Numbered from the stretch's first letter, positions 1-12,777 are shown. The stretch is 64,000 bases of DNA from Picochlorum sp. 'celeri' (GCA_010909725.1 JAACMV010000014.1:558001-622000); one strand, 5' to 3'. Translations and numbers: made by a program. The notes: a model not told the origin generated them from the sequence alone.

Positions 1-1186
1 CTGAAAAGGTACAAGAGGCGCTTGCCGAGTATTTCAAAGGTCTTGATGTACAAAAGGATTTGATGAGAAAGTCACAGGAAGTCGTCAAGCAGGATGGCGC
101 AGCAGAGGGAGGGGAGGAGATGCACAAGAGTGCATCCTGTCCTAGAATAGATGATGCTCTTGAACAGGGAGAGTCCACTCAGGATGGACCACCAATGCTG
201 CAACGGTTATCAGCACCATTGCCAAAAGTTTTGCATTCGGATTCATTTATTGTCGCACGAGTCAAGACATTGAGGAAGACTTCCAAGAGTTTTTCTGATC
301 TGCTTCAATTAGAAAAAGATGTCATGAAACGATGTATCCAGAAAGTGAAGACTGTCTCTAAAAGGATATACGCGTTTTCTATACAGCCTGCATCGTGTGT
401 GATTCAGGGCATGGGCCCTTTCTAGTCACAAAGAAGCAGTATGCCAAACTGAGAGCCTCATTCATGTACACACACAAAGATGGGATCAAGCTTTGACTTT
501 CTAAACCATCTTTTACAAAGCATAGAGGAAGATTTCTCCCACCTTGTTGGTATCACACCGATATTTTGGATTGGAATCATTCTGTTTTGGCTCGTCTCTG
601 GAGCCATGGGATATGCCGTCATGCCAGCAATGATTATCAATGCTGTCGTCATGATCATCCTGAATGCAAAGCTCGTGAGTATCGTACAGAATGTGACGGA
701 TAGGGGAGGTGCAGCAGTCATGCTGGAAACCAATATATTTGGTTCAACAGACCAGCGTTACTCCCTCCAGCCAATGAAACTCTCCCTCTTCATTTGCTCC
801 TATTTATTTGCTAGTTTCCTCTTCTTTGTTTGGCAGTTCTCAGCAACGTCCTGCCCATTCTCAGATGCATTTTATCCTCAGTGGGTACTGCCGTGGTGGA
901 CTATTATTCTGTTCAATTTGGTGATATTCATCCACTTGGCTGCCGTCACCTTTCCAGCCTACTCACTTGCTGTTCAATGGGATCCGACTTGAAAGGCCAT
1001 ATGCTCCCGAAAAGACTGGCCAAAAAACTATTACTAGCTGTAGAAGAAGCAAAGCGCAAGGTCCGGCAAGAAAAAGCAGCAGCCAAGGCAGCAGCGGATG
1101 CAACTCCATGCCAGGCAACTCAATTTCCTAACCCGTCGAAGCGCCTCGAGAGCAATATCCGGAGCTGCATCTGTCTTTGTGTCTGA
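1..1186 (+). CDS. MLO-like seven-transmembrane protein, 3' part (5' end outside the window; frame interrupted)
   Basis: The pieces read as the C-terminal half of an MLO-family membrane protein. The segment before 480 carries the LR-x-x-F element. The 480-992 frame carries FLNHLLQSIEEDFSHLVGI, which matches the family pattern before a transmembrane helix, then several hydrophobic helices. The tail (about 977-1186) carries MGSDLKGHML followed by a basic amphipathic stretch (LAKKLLLAVEEAKRKVRQEK) where MLO proteins bind calmodulin. Three frames are needed to read it. One extra G in the G run at 482-484 and one missing A at 976-977 join the last two joints; a further indel near 360-363 is likely. 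MLO proteins are plasma-membrane proteins, recently described as calmodulin-regulated calcium channels. Upstream of about 360 I see only a charged linker. Family call moderate; exon structure unsure. Confidence 0.55.
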
Positions 1187-1321
1187 ACCCACAGATTTAT
1201 CAACCATAGACAAAGAAATTGAATAATATATAAATATATTTAATAGAGAAAGGGTAGTATACCTTGTTTACCATCTTTCAAGGACAACCGACTCCCAACC
1301 GCACATTCAACAACATCAGCC

Positions 1322-2429
1322 ATGGCCACTGCTCTGGAGCGGCACGAGGATGTGTCGCAGCATGAGCATGAAGAGACGGAGCAACAGAATCCAAATATAT
1401 CCGCATATGCTGTGGATTGTTTACAGGTGGGTTGGTTGGAGAGTGTCATTCTTACACGGTTCGACCTGATCCTCGAATGTATGTTCTCTGTAGGAAATGG
1501 GCATTGCTGCTGCGGATATTAAAAAACTAAGGGAAGGAGGATTTCACACGGTAGAGGCTGTGAGTTTTGCATCCAAGAGGGAACTTACGGAAATCAAGGG
1601 GGTCAGCGAGGCCAAGGTGGGCAAGATCAAGGAAGCGGCTGCAAAGTTTGTACCACCTGGGTTTACGACTGCGCATACTATTTTGCAGCAGCGAGGGGCC
1701 ATGGTTCGGATTACGACTGGGTGTGCGTCGTTGAATGGGATATTGGGAGGGGGTCTTGAAACTGGATCCATTACAGAGATTTATGGTGAGTATCGCTGTG
1801 GTAAGACACAGCTGTGCCATACACTGGCTGTGACATGCCAGATACCGGTGAATCAGGGTGGCGGAGAAGGCAAGTGTTTGTTTATTGATACTGAGGGTAC
1901 GTTCCGTCCAGACAGGTTGCTCGAAATAGCGGCACGATATGGAATGGATCAGGAGGAGGTGTTGGAGAATGTGGCATATGCGAGGGCTCATAATACAGAG
2001 CACCAACAGGAGCTGCTTGTGAATGCTGCGGCTCTGATGGCTGAGAGCAGATTCTCTCTCATTATTGTGGACTCTGCAACTGCATTGTTCAGGTCCGAGT
2101 TTATGGGAAGGGGAGAGCTCGCATCCAGGCAAAATATGCTTGGGAGGTTTTTAAAGTCGTTGCAGCGCCTTGCAGACCAATACGGTGCTGCTGTTGTGGT
2201 CACGAATCAGGTTGTTCAGGCAAACCTGGATGGAGCATCCATGTTTGCAGGGCCCACTGTCAAGCCAATTGGTGGTAATATCATGGCACATGCCACGACA
2301 ACTCGTCTTCATCTGAGAAAGGGAAGAGGAGAAACGCGCATTGCAAAACTTGTGGCGTCTCCATCAATGCCAGAGGCCGATGCAACCTTTGGCATCTCCC
2401 CTGAAGGTGTTACTGATGCTGCGGATTAA
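1322..2429 (+). CDS. RAD51: RAD51 recombinase
   Basis: Two exons, 1322-1426 and 1494-2429, give about 346 residues. The 67-bp intron has a GTGGGT donor and a TCTGTAG acceptor and joins DCLQ to [12 protein letters not shown]. The protein is the eukaryotic strand-exchange recombinase that forms filaments on single-stranded DNA during homologous recombination. An N-terminal helix-hairpin-helix domain (residues ~30-90) is followed by the RecA core with Walker [10 protein letters not shown], the family block [11 protein letters not shown], Walker [12 protein letters not shown], and the loop-2 region ending in [13 protein letters not shown]. The C-terminal GVTDAAD resembles RAD51 more than DMC1. 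The frame is intact although genes on both sides are not. It runs tail-to-tail into MAP2, with 60 bp between the stop codons. Confidence 0.93.
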
Positions 2430-2489
2430 ATGTCCTTTCTCCTATGTTTTTTTTTTTACACGGTAATACATACACCATCACAAGTATGG

Positions 2490-3791
<1,302 letters not shown>

Positions 3792-4095
3792 CTTGTCGAA
3801 TGCAGGGATGATACTACCACTCTCGGTTCCTCACACACAGCTCGCTGTATTATTTGAATAGTATTTTTATTTTACATTTACCCAATGGGTTGATGCATGG
3901 TTTTTCTATCCACATCGATATGAACGACTGGATCCTTCCGTGAATAGAAAAATATTCCTACTTTGGAAAAAAAATGCAAAGGAAATTCCCTTTTGAGATT
4001 GAGACCAATCCTCAAACCAAAGTACATAATGTAAGAAAATGATGGTATCTGTGTATTGATTCAACCTGCTTGTCAATACCGTGGCTGTTGGTATC
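3792..4095. promoter_or_regulatory. Divergent intergenic region between MAP2 and the GBP-like gene
   Basis: About 300 bp separate the two divergent start codons, so both promoters should lie here. The DNA is AT-rich with short T runs. I see no RNA gene, repeat or clear TATA element. Confidence 0.4.
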
Positions 4096-5938
4096 ATGTC
4101 AACAACCATTCTTCCGTTGGGAAGAAGACGGGGCTCCATGGCTCTGTTCGTCACTATTCTGATTCATTCGTATATAGTGATGTGTCATGGAGCTTCCATG
4201 GGATTGCGGCAACCGTTTGCTATTGTGGAGCCTGTGGAGGGGCAGTCGAAACTGAAACTCAACCAAGAAGGGCTGTCCGTCTTGAAGCAAATGCGCGGGG
4301 CCCATTGTTCCTGTTGTCGTGATTGGTCCATATAGATCTGGGAAGTCATTTACTTTGAATCAGTTGATGGAGGTTCCCTGTGACGAAGGATTCGGGGGTG
4401 GGACATTCGAGGCATACGCAGACCAAGGGAATATGGGTGTGGGGGAACCTCTCCAGTTGAAGACGGATGATGGAGAGACGCTGAACGTTTTATTTCGTTG
4501 ATACAGAGGGTTTTGAAAGTACTGGGGAAGGCAGATGTATATGATGATAGGATTTTTGCGCTATCGACATTTGATTAGTGAGATACTGATATATAATTTA
4601 CCAGAGAGTTACGGGGAGAGTGACTTGGAAAAGCTCTCCTTTGCAGCAGAGTTGGCAAAGGCTTTTTACGGAACGAATAGGTCCAATACGGTTCAACCGA
4701 CGTCTATGATATGGCTTATTCAACGGGATTTTTTTGGAGGGGGATTCGCTGCAAGAGACGTTGGAGAAGGCGTTGCGGCGGGGTACCGAATCCTCACAAG
4801 GATTCTGGGATTGCGCAATTGAATCATATACGGGAAGGGTTGGAAAAAATTTCAAAGAGCTCGACTGCGATTGGGCTACCACAGCCTCATTTAGATCGAA
4901 CAAAGCTGTGTTATTTGGATGAGAAGGAGTTTGACCCGCATTATGTGAAGCAGAGAGATAGACTGAGGCAGTTGGTGCGGGAGAAGGCAAGCCCCAAAAA
5001 GGTGGGAGGCAAGGCTTTGGATGGTGAAGGATTGGTCGACTTGATATCTCAGACTGTCACGGCATTAAATGAGAGGGAAATTCCAACGGCGGGATCGTTG
5101 GTGTATTATTTCAATAAAGATTTGGTGGCCAAGTGCAAGGATATGTATGTTGATGACATGTCTGTTCAACAGCTTCCAATGGAGGAGAGTGAGATACGCA
5201 GCAGGTCTGACAGCGTCATGGACAAAGTGCTCAAAGTCTTTGATAAAGATAGGTTTGGCACAGATGTGGACGATTTAAAGGGAGAGCTGTCCCATGTATT
5301 AGACGAAGAGCTGCAGAGTATCATGTCGGCAAATGAGCTCGCCTCAACCAAGGTGTGTGAACATGCAGAGATGGTGTGCGAAGAGACCATGGAGAAGGAG
5401 GCGAATCAAGCATTGCCTTCAGCAAATAGATTTCGTAAAAAATATGAAGCATGCAGAAAGAATTTCGATACTCTATGCGTTGGGCCAGGCAAGGACCACA
5501 ATGTAGAAAGGCTTGAGCATGCATGGGCAAGAGAATTGTCCAGGTTTAATAAAGAATTCAATGACAAAACTCCTCAACGGAATCATATTTATATCCATAG
5601 CCCTAGTAGTTATATTTAGATTTGTCATTCGATGGGGCCTGGGTGAAACGATTGGCTGGATCATCTTTATTTTCCTGCAGGTGTATCCTAGAACATTTAT
5701 AGGAACATCTTCTAGCATGTTTGAGACGCAGGGCTGGAAGATGGTCACAAAAGCATGGGAAGCAGTCGTCGATAACCCTATAGTAGATCTTCAAGCATAT
5801 GGGTTACCTCTTGTAGCAGTATTCCTCGTTCTCTATGTGGCTAGGGCACGGATCAGACGTCTGATGCTCATGATGAGAACAAGAATGGTTGGGAGGAGGT
5901 TGTCAAAACGGCATGGACCCAAAGATTTGGATGTATAA
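4096..5938 (+). CDS. Guanylate-binding/atlastin-like large GTPase with N-terminal signal and C-terminal membrane segments; frame broken by indels
   Basis: A large GTPase of the GBP/atlastin superfamily. An N-terminal hydrophobic stretch after the ATG at 4138 (ALFVTILIHSYIVMCHGAS) looks like a signal sequence. The GTPase core follows, with P-loop GPYRSGKSFTLNQL, a switch region (DEGF..G) and FVDTEGFEST, then a WLIQRDF block (RD motif of the family) and a long helical domain. The C-terminus has three hydrophobic stretches (about 5583-5640, 5648-5700 and 5805-5850). About nine single-base homopolymer indels interrupt it: extra bases at 4297-4300, 4394-4398, 4493-4495, 4524-4527, 4570-4572, 4729-4735, 4780-4783 and 5566-5569, and a missing G at 4441-4445. 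Every correction restores family sequence. Atlastins and GBPs act in membrane fusion and tethering; the signal peptide makes the topology here unclear. Confidence 0.75.
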
Positions 5939-6069
5939 CTCATCACATTGTTTTTAAATATAAAATTGAATGACTGTGTGACGTTTCAGACGGAATACAA
6001 TGAATCAGACTGCTGGAAACCCGCCAAGAGAAGGGTGGAACTGTAAAGACACTGGTTGTAGTAGACGCA

Positions 6070-8670
6070 ATGCCGTTTCTGCAGTTCAAATCTTTGATAC
6101 CCAACATTTACAGCATATTCTCTACCCGAGAGAAGTTCTCGGTGGGTGAATTGCGGCGGGTTGCACGGGATTCTTCTGAAACCTCTCAACAAATTTGATG
6201 TATCCAGTAGGACGGAGTACATTGAAGCATTGCGGAGCATTGCTGAGATCATCATATGGTATGAATGAGTGTCTAGTGTATGTCAGCGAGTGTGATGGAT
6301 GAATCTTCATGGCACACGTGTGTGTAGGGGTGACCAGCATGATCCAGAGATTGTAGAGTACTTTTTGGATCAGAATATTCTGGGGTATTTTGGGCTGATT
6401 TTGGAAGATCCAGGGAACCGAAAAGGTGATGTCGCGATCCAGATACTACAGGTATGAATGCGCTCAAGTGATATGCCTCTGGATACCCTGCAGGTGATGA
6501 TGATGTCTTGTGTGTGTAGACTCTGAGCATTTTGATTCAAAACATAGGCGAGAAGGAGACGATATACTGCCTTTTTTCCAATAATCAGATTAATAAAATT
6601 GCATCGATGCGCTTCGATTTCGAAGATGATGAAGTACTGGGACTGTATGTGAATTTGTTGAAGACTATTTCATTAAAGTTGGATGAACATACTGTACAAT
6701 TTTTTTTGGTGCATCCTTCGTCAAAGCAAGGCAGGTTGAGGTTTCCTTTATACTCTGAAGCTCTAAAGTTTGGAACTAGTAAAGATGGAATGGTTCGGGC
6801 TGCAGTGAGGAATCTTACCTTGAATGCTTTCACAATCCCATCCATTTCTCTCCGCAGTTACTTTGGAGAAGAGGAGACACGGGATTTCTTTGATCATGTT
6901 TCGTCCGAGTTGAGGGATACATATAGACAGCTGGACCAATGTTTGCAATCTAAATCGTCGAACGGAGCCCAGGTAGAGCAGCTGTTATCGTACATTGATG
7001 ATGAATTCACATATTTCAATGATGTATGGTCAACAAATATACCAATGCTGCGATCTGTTGTGCTGCGATACTTTTGGAAATCGTGCATCCTTGATATTAT
7101 TTTGGCGGGTTTGGTGAAAAAGAGGGGTTCATCCATGCACCATATTAGCCAACTGGCAGTGCTTTGCATCTTGGAGACGTTCTTCTCATCAATTCAAAAT
7201 CGGTTCATTGCAAACACTTTTGGCATCAATTTTGCTTGGAGGAGACTCAGTCGGCATTGCAGATGAAATTCTTGTTGAACTCAAGGGTGACTCGGATTTT
7301 GAAAAGGATATGCTGTCTGTCAAGGATTTGGTCGTGAGCACCAATACAGAACAGGCACAAGCAGTGCGAGACGTATTGCTTTCTTCTCTGAAACACCATG
7401 ATCCTCACATCGTCAATGGAGCAGTGCGCTTAATAGCAAGCATCGCTGCTAATAGTAGTATATCAGAGGAGGTCTTGTCCACGATTGGTTTGGTGTTTGT
7501 TGAGAGGGGGGAAGAAGAGGTTCCAACAAGGAAGAGCACACCATCTCCAAATCATCATTTGCAGAGGAGAACCCCATCCCCAACGATGCCAGCTGATAGA
7601 GTGGATTCGTATCCAATGAGGCACTCGGAGATTTTTGAAAGCATTGCGTCGGCATCATTTGGTGATCGATTTGGAGAAATAGTGGAGGCAATGTTCAGTA
7701 TTGTTCAAGTGCCAAACATTTGTCCTCTGACATTGATGGCAGCAACATGGAGCCTGGCACACATGGCTGCGCCTGACGTGCACATTTTGAAAACATATTG
7801 TGACTCAAATGTATTGCAAGATATGATGCATATCCACTGTGATATGTTGTTGCAACTCGTTTCAACAGGGCAGTGGGCTGATGGTATCCCAATGATGATG
7901 AAATTCTACTGGAAGAAACATAGACAAATGTATCAGAAGAAGACCTTTGCGAGTATGCGATCTTGTGTCCTTTCATGGGAATTCTCCAATTTCTTGCAGA
8001 GATCTGGAAAGGTAGCGCAAGAGAAGAAGAGGGATTTGAAGTTTGACCTCAAAATGTGCTTACTGACAGTCATGAGCCTTGTCTCAACCATGCAGCTACG
8101 CCAACTTGTCAACCAAGGGCATATAGACGAGGAATTCCCTTTCCATGGACCCATGGAGACAAGTTGGGTAAAACTCAAAGACAAAGAACCCAAAGAAGGC
8201 GACCTTGTGAACCCAAGTGGCACCACACCTTGCCACATGGTCAATCAGAGCAACACCATGTGTGATTTGTTGCTCAAGCTAGAAACATCATCCAACCCAG
8301 ATGATGCGTGGTATGACAAAGTAGTTGCGGTAGTTTATTAGATGATAGTTCCAATAGCCTTACAGAGCCACAGAAAGTAGTAGCAGTGGCACCAGCAGCA
8401 TCTGCCCAGCCAACGAATGACAAGAAGAGTGCAACCCTCATGCATGTCGCTGTGAGGCCCCCACTCTCGACTGTTCTCAAGGCAATCACATTAGCGCCAA
8501 GCGGTGCAGATTTTTCCACATTGGATCATTGTATTTCATTAGAGAATTGGAGTGTTTCTTTTGTATCAACCGAAGATTGCTTATTGACGCACAATCTCTT
8601 GAAACAGGTGATTGAAGATCTCCGAGAGCGCTCCACCAAGTACATTATCGATATCAAATCAACACTGTAA
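6070..8670 (+). CDS. CLEC16A / TT9-like protein with FPL domain
   Basis: Homologue of CLEC16A/GOP-1 and plant TT9/GFS9, cytosolic proteins of endosomal and autophagic traffic. Exons: 6070-6258, 6328-6451, and 6520 onward. The introns are 69 and 68 bp, both with GTATGA donors and GTGTAG acceptors. The FPL domain spans the first ~190 residues, including [12 protein letters not shown], then the block around [20 protein letters not shown] and [14 protein letters not shown]. The rest is helical with a Ser/Pro-rich loop near 7530-7610. Three homopolymer indels interrupt the frame: an extra A at 6179-6181, an extra T at 7204-7205 and a missing T at 8334-8336. The start at 6070 is the first plausible ATG, but a further upstream exon cannot be excluded. 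The C-terminal ~110 residues (8342-8670) depend on the last correction. Confidence 0.8.
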
Positions 8671-10083
8671 CAAAGCATGCTTTTTTTCGGTTTTTTACAT
8701 AATCAGATACACGAAAGCAAATAATCAAATCAATACTTGGTCTTGGAAGACCGTCGGAACAATCATCCTCATCTGCATTGCCCTTTCTCTTGCCCTTCTT
8801 CTTGGAATCAGCTTCCTTCATTTGCATGGTAGCAATACGCTGCGCCTCCGACACCCTTTCAACGAACAACAACACAGAATCCTGCTCCGTCGGATACAAT
8901 TCCAGTTTCAAACCAATCAAAGCCTCAATCTTCTGTATCATCTCCACATCATACTGCGTAACGATTGTGATGGCCCTCCCACTCCTGCCTGCTCTAGCAG
9001 TTCTGCCAACCCTATGCACGTAATCCTTCGAGTTAATAGGAACATCATAATTCACCACGATATCCACAGAAGGAATATCTAATCCTCTGGAAGCGACATC
9101 CGTCGCCACCAAAAGCTGCCGATCCCCAGCCTTGAATTTATTCAGTGCTGCCAACCGCTTGGGCTGACTCATCTGGCCATGAATAGGAATAGCTCCAAAC
9201 CCGAGATTCCTCAGCATCAATGAATCCGTCGCGTTGATTCACACGTCCGTGTAAATATCATCCCGCTCGATCCAGCTAATTCAGTGAGCAAAAACGTCAA
9301 ATAACAATCCTTGAATTTTGCAGGAACAAACAGGTATTGCTGCCGCAGCGTCTCCACCGTGGAATACTTGGCTGCCACCCTCACACCTTGACAGGATCCT
9401 GCAAGCACGCCCTCTGAAGCTTTGCAACTTTATTCGTCATAGTTGCAGAAAACAACTGCGTCCGCCTATTCCTCGGAATAACCTTAAAATCTGATCAATC
9501 TCTTGTTCAAAATCCATATTCAACAGCCTATCAGCCTCATCCAGCACCAAATGCTTCAGCGTCTTCAGAGAAAACCCTTTTGTATTCGTCAAATGATCAA
9601 CCACACGACCAGGAGTCCCCACAATCACATGTGGCCTCTTTGCCAGACTCATCGCCTGCGCCATCATATCAATACCCCCCCACCAGCACAGCACACTTGA
9701 CACCAATCCCAGCAACCCAAAGCTTCAAATTGCTGCGCAATCTGAATAGCCAATTCAACCGCGTTTGGGATAAAATTAAAGTAACATGGCTTGAGGCTTA
9801 TCCAAAAGAGCCTGTAAAATAGGAAGAGCGAATGCACCAGTCTTGCCTGAACCAGTCTGAGCCAAACCAATCACGTCCCTGTTCTGAAGCAACCAAGGGC
9901 ACGGCTTGCTCCTGTATACTACTCGGACTCTTCTCACCCAAGAGACACCGCTGCTTCAGCCAAATCTCTGCAAATACCTAATTTTTCAAATGCAGCTACG
10001 CTTGTCTCCTTGTCATTCCCTCCACGACCACCGCTCGCATTCTTCGTCTGACATGCATCGTCCTTTGGCACCGCAGAGGACAT
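8654..10083 (-). CDS. DDX47: DEAD-box RNA helicase, DDX47/RRP3 type; frame broken by indels
   Basis: Nucleolar ATP-dependent RNA helicase acting in 18S rRNA maturation. From the ATG at 10083 the order is an F-x-x-LG Q-motif region, motif I AQTGSGKT, motif II in [14 protein letters not shown], then the C-terminal RecA lobe with [30 protein letters not shown] and [25 protein letters not shown] and [13 protein letters not shown] point to the DDX47/Rrp3 subfamily. Indels include an extra C (minus strand) at 9897-9899, an extra base in the C7 run 9675-9681 and a missing base at 9226-9227, plus at least one more near motif III. Motif Ia reads PNAVELA instead of PTRELA, probably because of the same errors. 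The nominal 3' end overlaps the CLEC16A stop by 17 bp on the other strand; the last ~25 residues are not conserved and may be misread. Confidence 0.85.
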
Positions 10084-10193
10084 TCTTTTCTTTCGTTCTT
10101 TAACAACAGTACAATAACAAATTAATGGTATATTTATAAATCTCTGCATGTATTGGGAATGAGTGCCATTATTCCCATGTAGTGGATGGATGA

Positions 10194-11246
10194 TCATTCA
10201 TTGGGAGGCAAACTCTCCAAACTCCTCCTATTGAATTCAGCCTCTGCTTGAATCCTATCCAACAGACCTTTACTCGACATGGTCCAAGGCAACGATCGCA
10301 GAGCTTTCTCAACCTCATTATAGCTCGGCTGTGTATCAGTCGTCAGAATTGTTGTCATATCCTGTGGCCCACGAACAACAAAAATCTGCCACCCATATGG
10401 ATAGGTGTACATCCACCTCGTATCATCCCCATTAATTCTCAACTGTTTTACAATATAAACATCCTGGAAGCTTTTCACTAGCTCCATGGCAGGCTTTCTG
10501 ACCCAAGGCAGCACGCCAAAATCACTAATCACCTGTCCAGATGTGGTCCACTGAGGATTTGCAATAATCACCAATCCATTCTTTCTTGCCTCGGCAATCT
10601 TCCTCAACTCTCCAACAGTTTCAGCTGTTGGAAAGAGTACCAAACCTAACGCATCACCCGTCCAAGCACCAACAGCATCAGCATCATCGATAATCTTGCC
10701 AGACAAGGGCCCTTCCAGACCAGGAAGATTCTTCATCTGCACCAACAAGTCTTCTACCATTGGCTGAGCAGCTTTGAACTGCTGTCTGATACCTCCTGGC
10801 CAATCATCTAGATCCGTTGCTCCAATTAATGGAAGAATGATCTCAATCCTTTGGCGAGAGATCCCATCATTCCAAGCTGCCTGGCAAGCCTTGTAGGCTT
10901 GCTTGACAATCTCCGCACTACTCCGGGGAAATGTCGGCGCAGTAGTATCTGCACCATCAGTTTCACCCATAGCCCGCAGAGTGTCCAACCCCTCACTCGA
11001 CTGATGTGTACACACCAAGTGTGTCAAAGACATTGATTTTTCATGTCGTCGCTCAAGCCCATATCTGGCACTGCTGCTGATATGTGATCGCCTATTGGTT
11101 CTTGCATCACAGTGATGAGCAGATGCTTGAATTCGTCCTCCGACATTGGAAGACGAGTATAGACGAGGCAGGGGAGGAGTCAAACAACAACAACTACTAC
11201 TACTGCTACTGCTACTGCTGCTGCAGGTGATTTTCATTGGCATCAT
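10194..11246 (-). CDS. DUF1995 plastid protein, LPA3-like
   Basis: A single exon of 350 residues. The N-terminus is rich in Ser, Arg and hydroxylated residues, with a ten-serine run, and looks like a plastid transit peptide. From about residue 110 it matches the DUF1995 family: RSSAEIVKQAYKACQAAWNDG, a DADAVGAWTGDALGLVLFPT block, an NPQW motif, and WQIFVVRGPQDMTTI near the C-terminus. In plants this domain occurs in LPA3 (low PSII accumulation 3), linked to photosystem II assembly; I infer a similar role. It is divergent from DVR, with which it shares a short promoter. The start is the first of two tandem ATGs. Confidence 0.8.
   Translation of the reverse strand: MMPMKITCSSSSSSSSSSCCCLTPPLPRLYSSSNVGGRIQASAHHCDARTNRRSHISSSARYGLERRHEKSMSLTHLVCTHQSSEGLDTLRAMGETDGADTTAPTFPRSSAEIVKQAYKACQAAWNDGISRQRIEIILPLIGATDLDDWPGGIRQQFKAAQPMVEDLLVQMKNLPGLEGPLSGKIIDDADAVGAWTGDALGLVLFPTAETVGELRKIAEARKNGLVIIANPQWTTSGQVISDFGVLPWVRKPAMELVKSFQDVYIVKQLRINGDDTRWMYTYPYGWQIFVVRGPQDMTTILTTDTQPSYNEVEKALRSLPWTMSSKGLLDRIQAEAEFNRRSLESLPPNE
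11184..11223. repeat. Trinucleotide microsatellite encoding a serine run
   Basis: An imperfect run of CTA/CTG triplets on the plus strand, read on the minus strand as AGC/AGT serine codons in the transit-peptide region of the DUF1995 gene. Likely length-polymorphic. Confidence 0.85.
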
Positions 11247-11479
11247 GCTGATGATTCCAACAATACTATATATTAGCTGTGGTGTTGTACTCCTGTGTCA
11301 ACAGCTATTCTCCCGGGAGACGGGCCCGTCCTTTTTGTGGCGCGATCTTTGTGTCTCAGATCAGTGAGATGAATCAATCTCGATAAGGTTTGCCAAGTTC
11401 CTGAAAATGCCCTTTTCCATCCATCTCTTTGATGTACTACTAGAAAATACAGATATAAATACATCTTTACGGGTAAAAA
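11247..11479. promoter_or_regulatory. Bidirectional promoter between the LPA3-like gene and DVR
   Basis: Only 233 bp separate the start codons of two divergent plastid-biogenesis genes, so regulatory DNA must be shared. The sequence has an ATACTATATATTAG stretch near 11263 that could serve as a TATA-like element, and CTCCCGGGAG at 11310-11319, a perfect 10-bp palindrome. No light-responsive element is certain. Confidence 0.55.
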
Positions 11480-12733
11480 ATGGTTGCATCACAGGCAATG
11501 AGGGTACTCCAGAGCAGCAACCATGTGTGCAAAGGACATGGTCGAATGGCCCATGTCGCCTTGCATCATTCACGGTGTACCGAGTCACAGATCAGTACAG
11601 CAAAGCACAGATGTCATCAAATGAAAAGGAATACGCCCTCAACTCTGTCGCTGAACGGACCCAGAGTGGTGTGTGCTGCTTCGAATGGCCAAGACATGGC
11701 ATCAGATTACAGAACCAAGGACGAATCGGACATTAGAGTGCTGGTTGTCGGGGCGACAGGATACATAGGAAAGTTTGTGGTCAGAGAGTTGGTGAATAGA
11801 GGGTACCAGGTTGTTGCGTTTTGTAGAGAGAAGAGTGGGATTGGAGGTAAGCAGGGTATGGAGGATACCATCAAGGAATTCCCTGGGGCAGAGGTTGTCT
11901 TTGGGGATGTCACGGACATGGCGTCGCTTGACAGCGTGGGATTCAAAAAGCCAGTTGATGTGGTTGTATCGTGTCTGGCGAGTAGGACGGGTGGCATTAA
12001 GGACTCCAATCTGATTGATTATCAGGCCACCGCAAATGCCATGAATGCAGGAAGGAAGAATGGGGCACAGCACTTTGTTCTCCTCTCTGCTATTTGCGTG
12101 CAAAAGCCTCTGCTCGAATTCCAAAGAGCGAAATTAAAGTTTGAAAAAGAATTGATGGAGGCGGGAGATATTTCATATTCCATCGTGAGGCCCACGGCCT
12201 TTTTCAAGTCATTGGCAGCCCAGGTCCAACTTGTCAAGGAAGGCAAGCCCTATGTCATGTTTGGAGATGGCACCTTGGCTGCCTGCAAGCCCATCTCTGA
12301 GAGAGATCTTGCATCCTTTATTGCGGATTGCGTCAAGCAAGACGATTTGAAGAACAAGGTTTTGCCGATTGGTGGTCCTGGAGAAGCCCTGACAGCATTA
12401 GATCAGGGAAATATGCTCTTTAGGATTACTGGTCGCAACCCATGGTTCTTCCCCGTGCCCGTGGCTGTGATGGATGGTGCTATTGGGCTGTTCGACTGGC
12501 TCGCGAGTATTTTCCCTCAGTTGGAAGATTCAGCTGAATTTGCAAAGATTGGAAAGTATTATGCGGTTGAAAGTATGCTTGCACTTGATCCAAAGACTGG
12601 AGAATACTCGGCCGACTTGACCCCGAGCTATGGCAATGACACCCTGGAAGACTTTTTCAAACAAGCTGTCCAGGAAGGTCTTAAAGGACAGGAATTGGGG
12701 GATGCTGCTGTGTTTGGAATTAACAAGGAATAA
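11480..12733 (+). CDS. DVR: Divinyl (proto)chlorophyllide a 8-vinyl reductase
   Basis: 417 residues, one exon. It reduces the 8-vinyl group of divinyl chlorophyll precursors with NADPH in the plastid. A ~65-residue Arg/Ser/His-rich presequence is followed by a Rossmann motif VVGATGYIGKFVV (atypical SDR), CREKSGIGGK, DVVVSCLASRTGGIKDS, HFVLLSAICVQKPLLEFQ, IVRPTAFFKSL and YVMFGDGTLAACKPISE. These blocks match plant DVR closely through LDPKTGEYS and the C-terminal TLEDFF. Length is normal for the family. The ATG at 11480 is the first in frame. An (ATTA)n stretch follows the stop. Confidence 0.95.
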   Translation: MVASQAMRVLQSSNHVCKGHGRMAHVALHHSRCTESQISTAKHRCHQMKRNTPSTLSLNGPRVVCAASNGQDMASDYRTKDESDIRVLVVGATGYIGKFVVRELVNRGYQVVAFCREKSGIGGKQGMEDTIKEFPGAEVVFGDVTDMASLDSVGFKKPVDVVVSCLASRTGGIKDSNLIDYQATANAMNAGRKNGAQHFVLLSAICVQKPLLEFQRAKLKFEKELMEAGDISYSIVRPTAFFKSLAAQVQLVKEGKPYVMFGDGTLAACKPISERDLASFIADCVKQDDLKNKVLPIGGPGEALTALDQGNMLFRITGRNPWFFPVPVAVMDGAIGLFDWLASIFPQLEDSAEFAKIGKYYAVESMLALDPKTGEYSADLTPSYGNDTLEDFFKQAVQEGLKGQELGDAAVFGINKE

Positions 12734-12748
12734 AATTAATTAATTAAT

Positions 12749-12753
12749 TGTAA
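12749..12753 (+). terminator. Candidate poly(A) signal TGTAA downstream of DVR
   Basis: TGTAA, the usual green-algal polyadenylation signal, 16 bp after the DVR stop and inside an AT-rich stretch. The spacing to the next gene (ATG at 12778) is very short. Confidence 0.35.
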
Positions 12754-12777
12754 GAGGTACTTTATATATACATCGAC

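Noticed and set aside
1427..1493. tRNA-like TTCGA segment in the RAD51 intron
   Set aside because: No acceptor stem or anticodon arm can be formed; it is an ordinary 67-bp intron.
9664..9870. Loss of helicase motif Ia (PNAVELA) as a real change in DDX47
   Set aside because: It lies between two confirmed homopolymer errors, so the reading is not reliable.
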